The notes: generated by a model not told the origin, from the letters alone. A stretch of DNA of 64,000 bases from Chryseobacterium binzhouense (GCF_007474545.1 NZ_VKOG01000005.1:1-64000); one strand, 5' to 3'; positions 28,055-36,496 are shown, counted from the stretch's first letter. Numbers and translations are program-made.

Positions 28055-28534
28055 ATGATAAAAAAAATTCTTACCCCCATTCAGATGCCATTTTGGTGGC
28101 AGGATCTTCTTTTTGCTGTTCCAAGAATAGTTTGCGGATATTTACTCACCAGTGATTTTGGTGCTGCAAAGTTTGGTTTGCCTTGGTCTCCGGCAGACAA
28201 TAATCTGAAATTTTTTGAAGTGGCTTTCTGGTTTCCGAATGATGTCGCGGAATACGGTGGTCTTTTTGCCATGTTTCCTGCATTTTTTGCATGGATGGGC
28301 GCATTCAGCGAAGCGGTGGGCGGAATTTTTTTGCTGTTGGGATTGTTTACAAGACCTTTTGCAGTACTTGTCTTCATTACCATGTTTGTTGCTGTGTTTT
28401 TTCAGCAGATGAATCAGGGAGTGTGGAATATGCTGCCTGCAATGGGAATTATGTGGGTAAGTTTATTTTACATTATTTTAGGCTCAGGAAGATTTGGTTT
28501 AGATTATATAATTGCTAAAAAAATGATCCGATGA
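28055..28534 (+). CDS. DoxX-family membrane protein
   Basis: The 159-residue protein has four predicted membrane helices (about 18-35, 62-85, 92-115, 125-148) with the DoxX-type PRIVCGYLL and FSEAVGGIFLLLGLFTRPFA segments. Members are linked to quinone or redox functions, but the role of this one is unknown. Its stop overlaps the next start by 4 bp (ATGA), so the two are coupled inside the glucan locus. Confidence 0.85.
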   Translation: MIKKILTPIQMPFWWQDLLFAVPRIVCGYLLTSDFGAAKFGLPWSPADNNLKFFEVAFWFPNDVAEYGGLFAMFPAFFAWMGAFSEAVGGIFLLLGLFTRPFAVLVFITMFVAVFFQQMNQGVWNMLPAMGIMWVSLFYIILGSGRFGLDYIIAKKMIR

Positions 28535-28890
28535 AAAAAATAGTATTTCTTATGATGTGCTGTTTTCTGATGCTCAGTTGTGTTCAGAAAACATATAAAC
28601 AGACTGTGATTTATACCATTGAAATTCCTGATTCTGATAATGTTACATCTGTAGGAGTCAGAGGGAAAGACAAGCCTCTGAGCTGGGATCAGGATACTGA
28701 GCTTAAAAAAATTAATGATAAAGGGATTTATCAGGTTAAGGTAACATATCTTACAGGGTATAAATTTACAGAAGTGAAATTTACCCGTAACGGAGAATAT
28801 GAACTTCAGGATATGCCAAACAGGAGAATTGAATTTAACAATTCAGGAACGACTCAATACAAAGCAGTTTTTAATAAGCCATTAAAATAA
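28531..28890 (+). CDS. Small lipoprotein with a carbohydrate-binding-like domain
   Basis: The 119-residue protein has a lipoprotein signal ending LMLS-C17. The mature part looks like one beta-sandwich with VTSVGVRGKDKPLSWDQD, GIYQVKVTY and KFTEVKFTRNGEYELQD, a layout like CBM20/CBM48 starch-binding modules. I do not recognise it as a named family. Its place between DoxX (4-bp overlap) and GH13 (34-bp gap) supports a role in holding alpha-glucan. Confidence 0.7.
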   Translation: MKKIVFLMMCCFLMLSCVQKTYKQTVIYTIEIPDSDNVTSVGVRGKDKPLSWDQDTELKKINDKGIYQVKVTYLTGYKFTEVKFTRNGEYELQDMPNRRIEFNNSGTTQYKAVFNKPLK

Positions 28891-28924
28891 AAACGAAATC
28901 ATTTATATTACATTTTGAAAAATT

Positions 28925-30778
28925 ATGCGTCATAAACTTTTTTCTATCACATCGCTTTGCGCATCATCTTTATTTTTTTCACAGATCCAGAAAGTAGAAC
29001 CTGCATTCTGGTGGAAAGGAATGAAAAACCCGGAACTTCAAATTCTGATGTACGGGAAAGATATTGCGAAAAATGAAATTGAACTTTCAGACGGAGTTCA
29101 GATCAAGGATATCCAGAAAGTAGAAAATCCAAACTATGTTTTTGTAACCGTTAATACCAATGAAATTAACGTTCCGAAATTCAGCATCAATGTAAAAAAC
29201 GGAAAGAAAAATGTCGGTTCTTACACGTATGAACTGAAGCAGAGAAATTCAAATTCAGCAAACAGAGAATCCTATTCTTCCAAAGACGTGATGTATCTCA
29301 TCATGCCCGATCGTTTTGCAAATGGCGATGAAAAAAACGATTCCAGCCCCAATTTAACGGAAAAAGCAAACCGAAATCTTCCTAACGGCAGACACGGCGG
29401 AGATCTGCGCGGAATTATCAACAATTTGGATTATATTCAGAATCTAGGAGCAACCGCTGTCTGGCTTACTCCGGTGAATGAAGATAACGAAAAAGTATAT
29501 TCTTATCACGGATATGCACAGACAGATTTATACAAAATTGATCAGCGTTACGGAACCAACGAAGAGTATAAAGAACTTTCCCAAAAACTGAATCAAAGAA
29601 AAATGAAGCTCGTGATGGATTATGTAACCAATCACTGGGGAATTTCACACTGGATGATTAAAGATCTGCCTACAAAAGACTGGATTCACTGGTTCAGCGA
29701 TGGCGAAAATGGTTTTAAACGTTCCAATTATAAAACAACTACTCAGTTTGATACAAATGCTTCTGAGGTGGATAAAAAATTGGCCTTAGACGGATGGTTT
29801 GATACAACAATGCCCGATATTAATCAGAAAAATCCTTTGGTTCTAAAATATTTAACACAGAATGCAATCTGGTGGATCGAATATGCCGAATTGGGAGGTT
29901 TCCGTGTAGACACCTATCCTTACAACGACAAGGAAGCAATGGCAAAATGGGCAAAAGCCATTACTGATGAATATCCGAACTTCAATATTGTGGGAGAAGC
30001 CTGGCTATATTCCAGTGCGCATATTGCAGCGTGGCAGAAGGATTCGAAAATAGGAGAGGCGGCAAATTATAATTCAAACCTTCCTTCTGTAATGGATTTT
30101 ACGTTGTATTCTGATCTTCCGAAAGCTTTGAAAGAAAAAGACGGATGGGATTCCGGAATGGTAAAACTATACAACGTATTTACCAGCGATTTCCTGTACC
30201 CGAATATCAATAACCTTTTGGTGTTTTTTGAAAATCACGATACCGAAAGATTTAACGAAGTTTTCAATGGGAATCCTGCGGAATATAAACTGGCAATGAC
30301 CTTAATATCAACAGTTCGCGGAATTCCACAGCTGTATTACGGTTCTGAAGTGGGAATGCGCGGCGACAAAAACAAAGGGGGCGATGCAGACATCAGAAGA
30401 GATTTTCCGGGCGGCTGGAAATCAGATAAGATCAATGCTTTCAATTCTTCAACTCAGACTCCTGAACAAAAAGAATTTTACGATTTTACTCAGAAGTTGC
30501 TGAACTGGAGAAAAGGTAAAGAAGTCATTCATACAGGAAAAACCAAAAATTTCGTTCCTCAGAATAATGTTTTTGTGTATTTTAGATATAACGAAAAAGA
30601 AAGCGTAATGGTCATTTTAAATAATAATGATTCAGAACAAACGATCGACGTGAAGCATTTCGCAGAATCTCTGAACGGTTTTTCAAAAGGGAAAGACATC
30701 ATTTCCGGCAAAGAATTTCCGGTAAAGGACAATTTTAAAATTCCTGCAAAATCATCGATGGTTATTGAATTGAATTAA
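28925..30778 (+). CDS. GH13 alpha-amylase family enzyme (neopullulanase/cyclomaltodextrinase-like, SusA type)
   Basis: The 617-residue protein has a signal peptide ending about FFS-QI, so it should work in the periplasm. An N-terminal cyclomaltodextrinase-type domain (about 22-110, PAFWWKGMKNPELQILMYG) precedes the catalytic barrel. The four GH13 regions are present: DYVTNH, GGFRVDTY with nucleophile D329, VGEAW with acid E358, and ENHDTERF with D439. A C-terminal beta domain follows. It would cut alpha-1,4 links in imported maltodextrin or cyclodextrin, feeding GH97 and the transporter downstream. Confidence 0.93.
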   Translation: MRHKLFSITSLCASSLFFSQIQKVEPAFWWKGMKNPELQILMYGKDIAKNEIELSDGVQIKDIQKVENPNYVFVTVNTNEINVPKFSINVKNGKKNVGSYTYELKQRNSNSANRESYSSKDVMYLIMPDRFANGDEKNDSSPNLTEKANRNLPNGRHGGDLRGIINNLDYIQNLGATAVWLTPVNEDNEKVYSYHGYAQTDLYKIDQRYGTNEEYKELSQKLNQRKMKLVMDYVTNHWGISHWMIKDLPTKDWIHWFSDGENGFKRSNYKTTTQFDTNASEVDKKLALDGWFDTTMPDINQKNPLVLKYLTQNAIWWIEYAELGGFRVDTYPYNDKEAMAKWAKAITDEYPNFNIVGEAWLYSSAHIAAWQKDSKIGEAANYNSNLPSVMDFTLYSDLPKALKEKDGWDSGMVKLYNVFTSDFLYPNINNLLVFFENHDTERFNEVFNGNPAEYKLAMTLISTVRGIPQLYYGSEVGMRGDKNKGGDADIRRDFPGGWKSDKINAFNSSTQTPEQKEFYDFTQKLLNWRKGKEVIHTGKTKNFVPQNNVFVYFRYNEKESVMVILNNNDSEQTIDVKHFAESLNGFSKGKDIISGKEFPVKDNFKIPAKSSMVIELN

Positions 30779-30784
30779 AACTAA

Positions 30785-30905
30785 CTTTCACAATTAAAAT
30801 CTTTGTGATCTTACCTAAGTGAAACGCCTTTGCGAACTTAAAGACAGTTAGTAGTTAAAAAGAAAACTTTGAGCTCTTTGCGTTAAAAAATAAAATTAAA
30901 GGTTT
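30785..30905. repeat. Degenerate CTTTGCG-type intergenic repeat
   Basis: The spacer between GH13 and the NTF2-like gene holds three imperfect units around CTTTGTGATCTTA, CTTTGCGAACTTAAAG and CTTTGAGCTCTTTGCGTTAAA. I recall similar sequence in intergenic regions of related flavobacteria. No ORF is present. Confidence 0.4.
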
Positions 30906-30915
30906 ATAATTAAAA

Positions 30916-31431
30916 ATGAAAAAAACAACAATATTCTTTACATTCATCCTATTTGTATTGAGTTTTACATCCATTTCTGCTCAGTCAAAATTCGATAAAG
31001 AAAAAACAGAAATCGGAACTATGCTCGACGGATTTAATGTCGCGGCAGCAAAAGCAGATTTCACCACCTATTTTAATTATTTTGCCGATGAATCTGTTTT
31101 TATCGGGACAGATGCTACAGAAGTCTGGGACAAAAAAGCCTTTATGATTTGGGCAAAACCCTATTTCGATAAAAAGAAAACATGGAATTTTACTTCTCTG
31201 AAAAGAAATATTTACTTCAGCAAAGACGTAAAACTGGCTTGGTTTGATGAAGTATTGGATACCCAAATGAAAATCTGCCGAGGCTCTGGAGTTTTAGAAA
31301 AAATCAACGGAGTTTGGAAGGTGAAACAATATGTACTTTCTATGACGGTTCCCAATGAAGTTGTTGACAAAGTAGTTGGCGAAAAAACTGCGATTGAAGA
31401 TGAATTAATTCAGAAATTAAAAACTAAATAA
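30916..31431 (+). CDS. Secreted NTF2-like (SnoaL/DUF4440-type) protein
   Basis: The 171-residue protein has a signal peptide ending about ISA-QS. The cone-shaped NTF2-like fold is suggested by MLDGFNVAAAKADFTTYFNYFADESVFIGTD-type spacing early on, W.FTSL...YFSKDVKLAWFDEVLD in the middle, and SGVLEKINGVWKVKQYVLSM at the end. The role is unknown. Its stop shares one base with the start of the sugar transporter, so they are translated together. Confidence 0.82.
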   Translation: MKKTTIFFTFILFVLSFTSISAQSKFDKEKTEIGTMLDGFNVAAAKADFTTYFNYFADESVFIGTDATEVWDKKAFMIWAKPYFDKKKTWNFTSLKRNIYFSKDVKLAWFDEVLDTQMKICRGSGVLEKINGVWKVKQYVLSMTVPNEVVDKVVGEKTAIEDELIQKLKTK

Positions 31432-32837
31432 TGAAAAAAAATATCAGTGGCTCATTAGAAAGGAGAAAAAAACCGAATCTTTCTATGCTTCAAATTATTA
31501 ATATGAGCATGGGATTTCTCGGAATCCAGATGGCTTTTGGTCTGCAAAACGGAAATGCAAGCCGGATTTTGGCAAATTTCGGAGCCGATGTTCACGAATT
31601 ATCATGGTTTTGGCTCGTTGCGCCGGTTACAGGTTTGATTGTTCAGCCCATTATTGGTCATATGGGAGATAATACATGGAGTCCACTTGGGAGAAGAAAA
31701 CCTTATTTTTTAATTGGGGCCGTTTTATGCGCCATCGGATTGGTAATGCTTCCCAATGCAGCTTCCGCCACACAGATGATGGCAGCAAATGTCTTGTTGA
31801 TCGCTGTTATTTTCTTAGCAATGATGGATGCGTCTATTAATGTAGCAATGGAGCCTTTCCGTGCTTTGGTAGGAGATATGCTGCCAAAACATCAGGCGAC
31901 AATAGGCTTTTCAGTTCAGACGATTTTGATAGGAATCGGGGCGGTAATCGGCTCAGATTTACCCAACTGGCTTACCAAAATGGGAATTTCTAATGAGGCT
32001 CCGAAAGGATTTGTTGCAGATAATGTTATCTATTCTTTTTACATTGGTGCGGCCGTACTTATTGTATCAATTCTATATACAATTATTACGATCAAAGAGT
32101 ATTCTCCTGAAGAATTTGCTTCATTTGAAGGCGGAAAGGAAATTGTAGAAGAAAAATCTAAAATGTCAGATATTTTCAAGGATTTTGCCAATGTGCCGTC
32201 CCAGATGAAAAAACTGGGCGTGGTGCAGTTCTTCTCGTGGTTTGCCTTATTTACGATGTGGGTTTTTACAACCAGTGCTTTGGCAACCCATCATTTCGGT
32301 CTTTCTCCTGAAGATACCCATTCAGCGGAATTTAATAAAGCGGGAGATTTAACGGGAAGTCTTTTTGGAAGTTATAATTTCTATGCTATTTTCTTTGCTT
32401 TTGCGCTGACTCCGATTGCCAAATTTATCGGTAAAAAGCAGACTCACGCTTTGGCTTTGGCAAGTGGAGGATTAGGATTGATTTCGATGTATTTTATTAA
32501 AGATATAAGTTACCTCTGGATTTCCATGGTAGGATTAGGCTTTGCGTGGGCAAGTATTCTGGCAATGCCTTATGCCATGCTTATTGATTCTATTCCACAG
32601 AAAAAAATGGGCGTTTACATGGGAATTTTCAACTTTTTTATTGTAATTCCACAAATCATAAACGGTATATTCGGAGGTCCGATTGTAAGTGGTGTTTTTG
32701 GTAAAATGGCAATTGATTATATCATTGTCGGAGGTATCTGCATGTTGTTGGGAGCAGTTTTGACGATGATTTTGGTTAAATCCGGAGGTGATACTCCGAA
32801 AGAAATTGAGGAAGAGATTCAACAGGTCCATTTTTAA
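31431..32837 (+). CDS. MFS sugar transporter (maltose/maltodextrin type)
   Basis: The 468-residue protein has about 12 membrane helices. The N-terminal signature SMGFLGIQMAFGLQNGNASRILANFGA, followed by APVTGLIVQPIIGHMGDNTWSPLGRRKPY, is typical of the SLC45-like/GPH-type disaccharide transporters in Bacteroidetes glucan loci. It would carry maltose or short maltodextrins through the inner membrane with a proton. It is the last gene of the locus and overlaps the previous gene by one base. Confidence 0.88.
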   Translation: MKKNISGSLERRKKPNLSMLQIINMSMGFLGIQMAFGLQNGNASRILANFGADVHELSWFWLVAPVTGLIVQPIIGHMGDNTWSPLGRRKPYFLIGAVLCAIGLVMLPNAASATQMMAANVLLIAVIFLAMMDASINVAMEPFRALVGDMLPKHQATIGFSVQTILIGIGAVIGSDLPNWLTKMGISNEAPKGFVADNVIYSFYIGAAVLIVSILYTIITIKEYSPEEFASFEGGKEIVEEKSKMSDIFKDFANVPSQMKKLGVVQFFSWFALFTMWVFTTSALATHHFGLSPEDTHSAEFNKAGDLTGSLFGSYNFYAIFFAFALTPIAKFIGKKQTHALALASGGLGLISMYFIKDISYLWISMVGLGFAWASILAMPYAMLIDSIPQKKMGVYMGIFNFFIVIPQIINGIFGGPIVSGVFGKMAIDYIIVGGICMLLGAVLTMILVKSGGDTPKEIEEEIQQVHF

Positions 32838-32861
32838 TAATATTTAAAAGTTTCATATATA

Positions 32862-32890
32862 AAGCGGACTTATTGTTCGCTTTTTTATTT
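32862..32890 (+). terminator. Terminator at the end of the glucan locus
   Basis: AAGCGGAC-TTATT-GTTCGCTT is an 8-bp stem (one wobble) followed by TTTTTTATTT. Confidence 0.8.
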
Positions 32891-32977
32891 TCTACAGATT
32901 ACATTTTTGAATTTGTTTAATCAAATACCTTCAAAGCTTTCTTATCTTACGTCAACATTTTCAGGGCTTGCAAGATC

Positions 32978-32985
32978 TACATTTG
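32978..32985 (+). promoter_or_regulatory. Possible pirin promoter -7 element
   Basis: TACATTTG fully matches TAnnTTTG about 50 nt before the pirin ATG. No TTG is found at the right distance upstream. Confidence 0.4.
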
Positions 32986-33035
32986 TATTGTAATTAATGA
33001 TAACAATAAAAAATAATTAAATAATAATAAAAGAT

Positions 33036-33764
33036 ATGAAAACAGTTTATCACAAAGCAGATACAAGAGGTCATGCCAATCACGGATGGTTAAATTCTTA
33101 TCACACATTCAGTTTTGCAGGATATCAAAACCAGGAAAGAATTAATTTTGGAGTTTTAAGGGTTTTAAATGATGATACCGTTTCTCAGGGAATGGGTTTC
33201 GGAACACATCCCCACAGAGACATGGAGATTATTTCTATTCCGTTGGAAGGAGATCTGGAGCATAAAGATTCTATGGGAACAACTGCGGTTATTAAAAAAG
33301 GTGAGATTCAGGTAATGAGTGCCGGAACAGGAGTTCAGCATAGCGAATACAACAAAAATAAAGATGAACCTGTTAAATTTTTACAAATTTGGGTTTTTCC
33401 CAGAGAAATTGGCGTTGAACCGAGATATGACCAGCAAAATATTAAAAGTGAAGAGAAGATCAATGACTTCCAGCAGATTCTCTCACCTGATAAAAATGAT
33501 GCCGGAGTTTGGATACATCAGGATGCATGGTTTAATTTAGCTAATTTCAAAAATGGAAATTCAAAAGACTACCAACTGAATAAAAACGGAAACGGAGTCT
33601 ATGCATTTGTTCTTAGCGGAACTGCAAAAATTGGTGATCAGATTTTAAACAGCAGAGACGGACTGGGAATTTGGGATACTCAGAGTTTTAATGTTGAAGC
33701 ACTTGAAGATGCAGAAATTCTTTTAATGGAAGTTCCAATGGAGTTACCGGCGTATCTTAAATAA
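33036..33764 (+). CDS. Pirin-family bicupin protein
   Basis: The 242-residue protein has the pirin N-terminus (ADTRGHANHGWLNSYHTFSFAGY) and metal ligands H58 and H60 in THPHRDMEI, and H102 and E104 in HSEYN. The two cupin domains lie at about 15-135 and 150-235. Bacterial pirins such as YhhW can have quercetinase activity, but the natural substrate is unknown. It lies before the FMN reductase gene, separated by a REP-like repeat. Confidence 0.92.
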   Translation: MKTVYHKADTRGHANHGWLNSYHTFSFAGYQNQERINFGVLRVLNDDTVSQGMGFGTHPHRDMEIISIPLEGDLEHKDSMGTTAVIKKGEIQVMSAGTGVQHSEYNKNKDEPVKFLQIWVFPREIGVEPRYDQQNIKSEEKINDFQQILSPDKNDAGVWIHQDAWFNLANFKNGNSKDYQLNKNGNGVYAFVLSGTAKIGDQILNSRDGLGIWDTQSFNVEALEDAEILLMEVPMELPAYLK

Positions 33765-33787
33765 ACCCTAATTTTGAACCACAAAAA

Positions 33788-33842
33788 TTCCCATCCTTCG
33801 GAAGGGTGGCGAAAAATCATTGATTTTTTGACGGGGTGGTTG
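33788..33842. repeat. REP-like double hairpin between pirin and FMN reductase genes
   Basis: The first hairpin is CCATCCTT-CGG-AAGGGTGG (33791-33809, 8 bp with one wobble). The second is AAAAATCA-T-TGATTTTT (33812-33828, perfect 8 bp), followed by GACGGGGTGG. Paired hairpins of this kind recur between genes in related flavobacteria. It has no T-run and no ORF. Confidence 0.55.
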
Positions 33843-33889
33843 CATAAAAAACCAATAATAAAACATATCAAAATATACAATTAAAATAA

Positions 33890-34441
33890 ATGAAAATTTT
33901 AGCAATAGCAGGAAGCAATTCCGATACATCGATCAACAAAATGCTGGTTACTTACGCAGCTTCATTAATTCCAAACGCAGAAGTGGAAATTGTAGACATG
34001 AATGCGTTTGAAATGCCTATCTACAAGCATCAGCGTGAAGTAGAAAGCGGAGTTCCGCAGGGCGCAAAAAACTTTGCAGAGAAAATTGACGCATCAGACA
34101 TACTTTTGGTATCTTTATCTGAACACAACGGAACTTACTCTTCAGCATTCAAAAATGTGTTCGACTGGACTTCGAGAATCAAAGAAAGAGCAGTCTGGAA
34201 TGAGAAGCCGATGCTGCTAATGGCAACAGCTCCCGGTGGAAGAGGAGGTCTGGGAGTTCTGGAAGCAGCCGAAAAGCGTTTTCCACTTCACGGAGGAAAT
34301 ATTGTAGAAACTTTTTCACTTCCCTTTTTTAATGATAATTTCAACAGAGAAAGTCTAAGTATTTCTAATGAAGAGAAAAACAATGAGTTAAAAGAGAAAA
34401 TGAGCAAAATTGCTACGTTAGAATCAATACTCGAAAAATAG
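33890..34441 (+). CDS. NAD(P)H-dependent FMN reductase-like flavodoxin-fold protein
   Basis: The 183-residue cytosolic protein has the flavodoxin-like fold. The first strand and phosphate loop read KILAIAGSNSDTSINKML, SEHNGTYSSAFKNVFDW binds the flavin ring side, and ATAPGGRGG forms the second loop. It would reduce FMN, quinones or azo compounds with NAD(P)H. Its stop codon touches the promoter of the small transcription unit that follows. Confidence 0.88.
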   Translation: MKILAIAGSNSDTSINKMLVTYAASLIPNAEVEIVDMNAFEMPIYKHQREVESGVPQGAKNFAEKIDASDILLVSLSEHNGTYSSAFKNVFDWTSRIKERAVWNEKPMLLMATAPGGRGGLGVLEAAEKRFPLHGGNIVETFSLPFFNDNFNRESLSISNEEKNNELKEKMSKIATLESILEK

Positions 34442-34442
34442 A

Positions 34443-34473
34443 TTTGAAATTTAACGGAAAATTAATATCTTTG
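34443..34473 (+). promoter_or_regulatory. Strong promoter of an orphan small unit
   Basis: TTTG at 34443-34446 and TATCTTTG at 34466-34473 with 19 nt between them make the best match in the window to the Bacteroidetes sigma consensus. Expected start of transcription is near 34480. Confidence 0.7.
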
Positions 34474-34486
34474 CAAAAAGAAAAAA

Positions 34487-34561
34487 ATGAAGATTCAGTC
34501 TACTTTTAATCAATGTTTTTCAAAATATGGAAAAACTGTGGACTCTGAAACTTTCAGATAA
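34487..34561 (+). CDS. Possible 24-residue peptide ORF inside the small unit
   Basis: An ATG about 7 nt after the predicted transcript start opens 24 codons (MKIQSTFNQCFSKYG...), closed by TAA 6 nt before the terminator stem. It carries no signal peptide and I do not recognise it. It could be a leader peptide for purM, a free micropeptide, or a chance frame in a small RNA of about 125 nt. Confidence 0.4.
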   Translation: MKIQSTFNQCFSKYGKTVDSETFR

Positions 34562-34567
34562 AACATC

Positions 34568-34602
34568 AGCCGATAATCGACCAAGATTGTCGGCTTTTTT
34601 AT
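34568..34602 (+). terminator. Terminator of the orphan small unit, upstream of purM
   Basis: AGCCGATAATC-GACCAA-GATTGTCGGCT is an 11-bp stem with one wobble, followed by TTTTTTATTTT. It lies about 90 nt before the purM start. Confidence 0.85.
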
Positions 34603-34688
34603 TTTCTTTAAAAGGATAAAAGTAAATGTAAAAAGATAAAGATAACAGTCTGTAATCTGAAATCTTGCATCTAAAATCTAATATAATA

Positions 34689-35681
34689 ATGAGCAACACG
34701 TACAAATCAGCAGGAGTAGACAAAGAGGAAGGATACAAAACCGTTGACAAGATCAAAAAAGCGGTGGGCGAAACGCACAATGCAAATGTTTTGAATCATT
34801 TGGGAAGTTTCGGGGCATTCTATGAGATCGGAGGATACAAGAATCCGGTTTTGGTTTCAGGAACTGATGGAGTGGGAACAAAACTTAAAGTTGCGCTAGA
34901 TTCAAAAAAATACGATTCTATCGGAGTAGACTGTTTCGCAATGTGCGCCAATGATATTCTTTGTCACGGCGCAAAACCATTATTTTTCCTGGATTATCTT
35001 GCTTGTGGAAAACTGGACTCCGAAATTGCTGCTGAAATCGTTTTGGGAATGGTAGAAGCCTGTAAAGATAATAATTGTGCATTAATTGGTGGTGAAACTG
35101 CTGAAATGCCGGGAATGTACCAGCCTGGAGATTATGATGTTGCGGGATTCTGCGTAGGAATCGTTGAAAAAGACCAGATTATTGATGGTTCAAAAATCAA
35201 ATCAGGGGACAAGATTATTGCTCTTCCAAGCTCAGGTTTCCATTCCAACGGATTCTCTCTGGTAAGAAAAGTTTTCCCGGATTTTAACGAAGAATTTGAA
35301 GGTAAACCTTTGTACGAAACACTTTTGGTTCCAACCAGATTATATTATAAAGATATTCATAATATCCTTGAAGAAGTAGAAGTTTCAGGGATTGCACACA
35401 TCACGGGAGGAGGTCTGTATGAAAACATTCCTAGAATCATAGCTGACGGACTTTGCGCATCGATTGATGCTTCAAAAATAAATATTCCGACGATCATGCT
35501 GGAATTGGAAAAAAGAGGGGGAGTTGCCCGTGAAGAAATGTTCGGAACATTCAACATGGGGGTCGGAATGATTGTCGTAGTGGATGCAGAGCACTCCGAA
35601 AAAGTATTGCATCTTTTAGACGATGCTTATGAAATCGGAGAAATTACAGAAGGAAGCGAAAAAATCGATTTGAAATTCTAA
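34689..35681 (+). CDS. purM: Phosphoribosylformylglycinamidine cyclo-ligase
   Basis: The 330-residue protein makes aminoimidazole ribotide (AIR) from FGAM with ATP. Typical PurM motifs are YKSAGVDKEEGY at the start, SGTDGVGTKLKVA, GVDCFAMCANDILCHGAKPLFFLDY, GGETAEMPGMY, LPSSGFHSNGFSLVRKV, HITGGGLYENIPRI and FNMGVGMIVVV. I use the ATG at 34689; an in-frame ATG 24 nt upstream would add residues from a repeat-rich spacer. It is first in a run of purine genes. Confidence 0.96.
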   Translation: MSNTYKSAGVDKEEGYKTVDKIKKAVGETHNANVLNHLGSFGAFYEIGGYKNPVLVSGTDGVGTKLKVALDSKKYDSIGVDCFAMCANDILCHGAKPLFFLDYLACGKLDSEIAAEIVLGMVEACKDNNCALIGGETAEMPGMYQPGDYDVAGFCVGIVEKDQIIDGSKIKSGDKIIALPSSGFHSNGFSLVRKVFPDFNEEFEGKPLYETLLVPTRLYYKDIHNILEEVEVSGIAHITGGGLYENIPRIIADGLCASIDASKINIPTIMLELEKRGGVAREEMFGTFNMGVGMIVVVDAEHSEKVLHLLDDAYEIGEITEGSEKIDLKF

Positions 35682-35757
35682 AGGACATCAGATTTAAGAT
35701 CTCAGATCTCAGACTTTTATTCTGAAATCTAATATCTGAAATCTATTACCTAAATTA

Positions 35758-36330
35758 ATGAAAAACTTAGTCATACTCGTTTCAGGTTCAGGAACCAATC
35801 TTCAGAGAATTATTGATACTATTGATAATGGAGAAATCCGGAATGCAAAAGTATCATTAGTGATTGCTGACAGAGAATGTTACGGATTGGAAAGAGCGAA
35901 AAACCATAACATAGAAAATGTTCTCATCCCGAGAGGAAAAAACTTCAGTAAAGAATTGGCTGAAAAAATTCCTCAGAATACAGACTTAATCGTTTTAGCA
36001 GGATTTTTATCTATTCTGAAACCTGAATTCTGTGAAAAATGGAGCGGAAAAATAATCAATATTCATCCGGCTCTGCTTCCGAAATTCGGAGGGAAAGGAA
36101 TGTGGGGACATCATGTGCACAATGCCGTAATTGAAGCAAAAGAAAGACAAAGCGGGGCAACCGTACATTTTGTAACGTCTGGAATTGATGAAGGAGAAGC
36201 CATTCTTCAGAAATCATTCGACATTACAGAAGATGATACCCCCGAAACCGTTGCGGAAAAAGTTCATTTGATAGAATATGAAATTTTTCCAATTGCGATA
36301 GACAAAGTACTTAATAATGTAACAATCTAA
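35758..36330 (+). CDS. purN: Phosphoribosylglycinamide formyltransferase
   Basis: The 190-residue protein transfers a formyl group from 10-formyl-THF to GAR. It shows VSGSGTNLQRIID at the phosphate site, and NIHPALLPKFGGKGMWGHHVH, where the Asn and His are the conserved catalytic pair. SGATVHFVTSGIDEGEAI contains the conserved Asp. It lies 76 bp after purM. Confidence 0.96.
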   Translation: MKNLVILVSGSGTNLQRIIDTIDNGEIRNAKVSLVIADRECYGLERAKNHNIENVLIPRGKNFSKELAEKIPQNTDLIVLAGFLSILKPEFCEKWSGKIINIHPALLPKFGGKGMWGHHVHNAVIEAKERQSGATVHFVTSGIDEGEAILQKSFDITEDDTPETVAEKVHLIEYEIFPIAIDKVLNNVTI

Positions 36331-36369
36331 TAATTAACAATTTACCAATTTAATGATTGTTAGATTGTT
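36321..36369. repeat. Inverted repeat overlapping the purN stop
   Basis: AACAATCTAA (36321-36330, including the stop codon) pairs with TTAGATTGTT (36360-36369). A second inner pair, AACAATTTA (36336-36344) and TAAATTGTT (36377-36385), offers an alternative fold. The sequence is low in complexity and may be a dispersed flavobacterial repeat. Confidence 0.4.
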
Positions 36370-36453
36370 ATACTGATAAATTGTTATATTAAAATAAAAG
36401 ACACATTTAGATTTTAATTATTTCGAAAACAGGAAAATCTAAATAAAAATAAA

Positions 36454-36496
36454 AGATCGGAGGTGAAAGACCCGGTCTACAGTTTGAAATAACTGT
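36454..36496 (+). promoter_or_regulatory. Structured purH leader with anti-SD complement in a loop
   Basis: Stem 1 is AGATCGG (36454-36460) with CCGGTCT (3672-78 in the last digits, i.e. 36472-36478), closing a loop that holds AGGTGAAAGAC. Stem 2 is ACAGTT (36479-36484) with AACTGT (36491-36496) around TGAAAT. GGAGGTGA (36459-36466) is complementary to the 3' end of 16S rRNA, which is rare in this phylum, and it lies about 55 nt before the purH ATG. This suggests a translational control element. No known riboswitch class was recognised. Confidence 0.45.

Noticed and set aside
34443-34690. Purine (guanine/adenine) riboswitch before purM
   Set aside because: The conserved three-way junction core and loop-loop motif of the purine class are absent. 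Only a simple terminator stem is seen.
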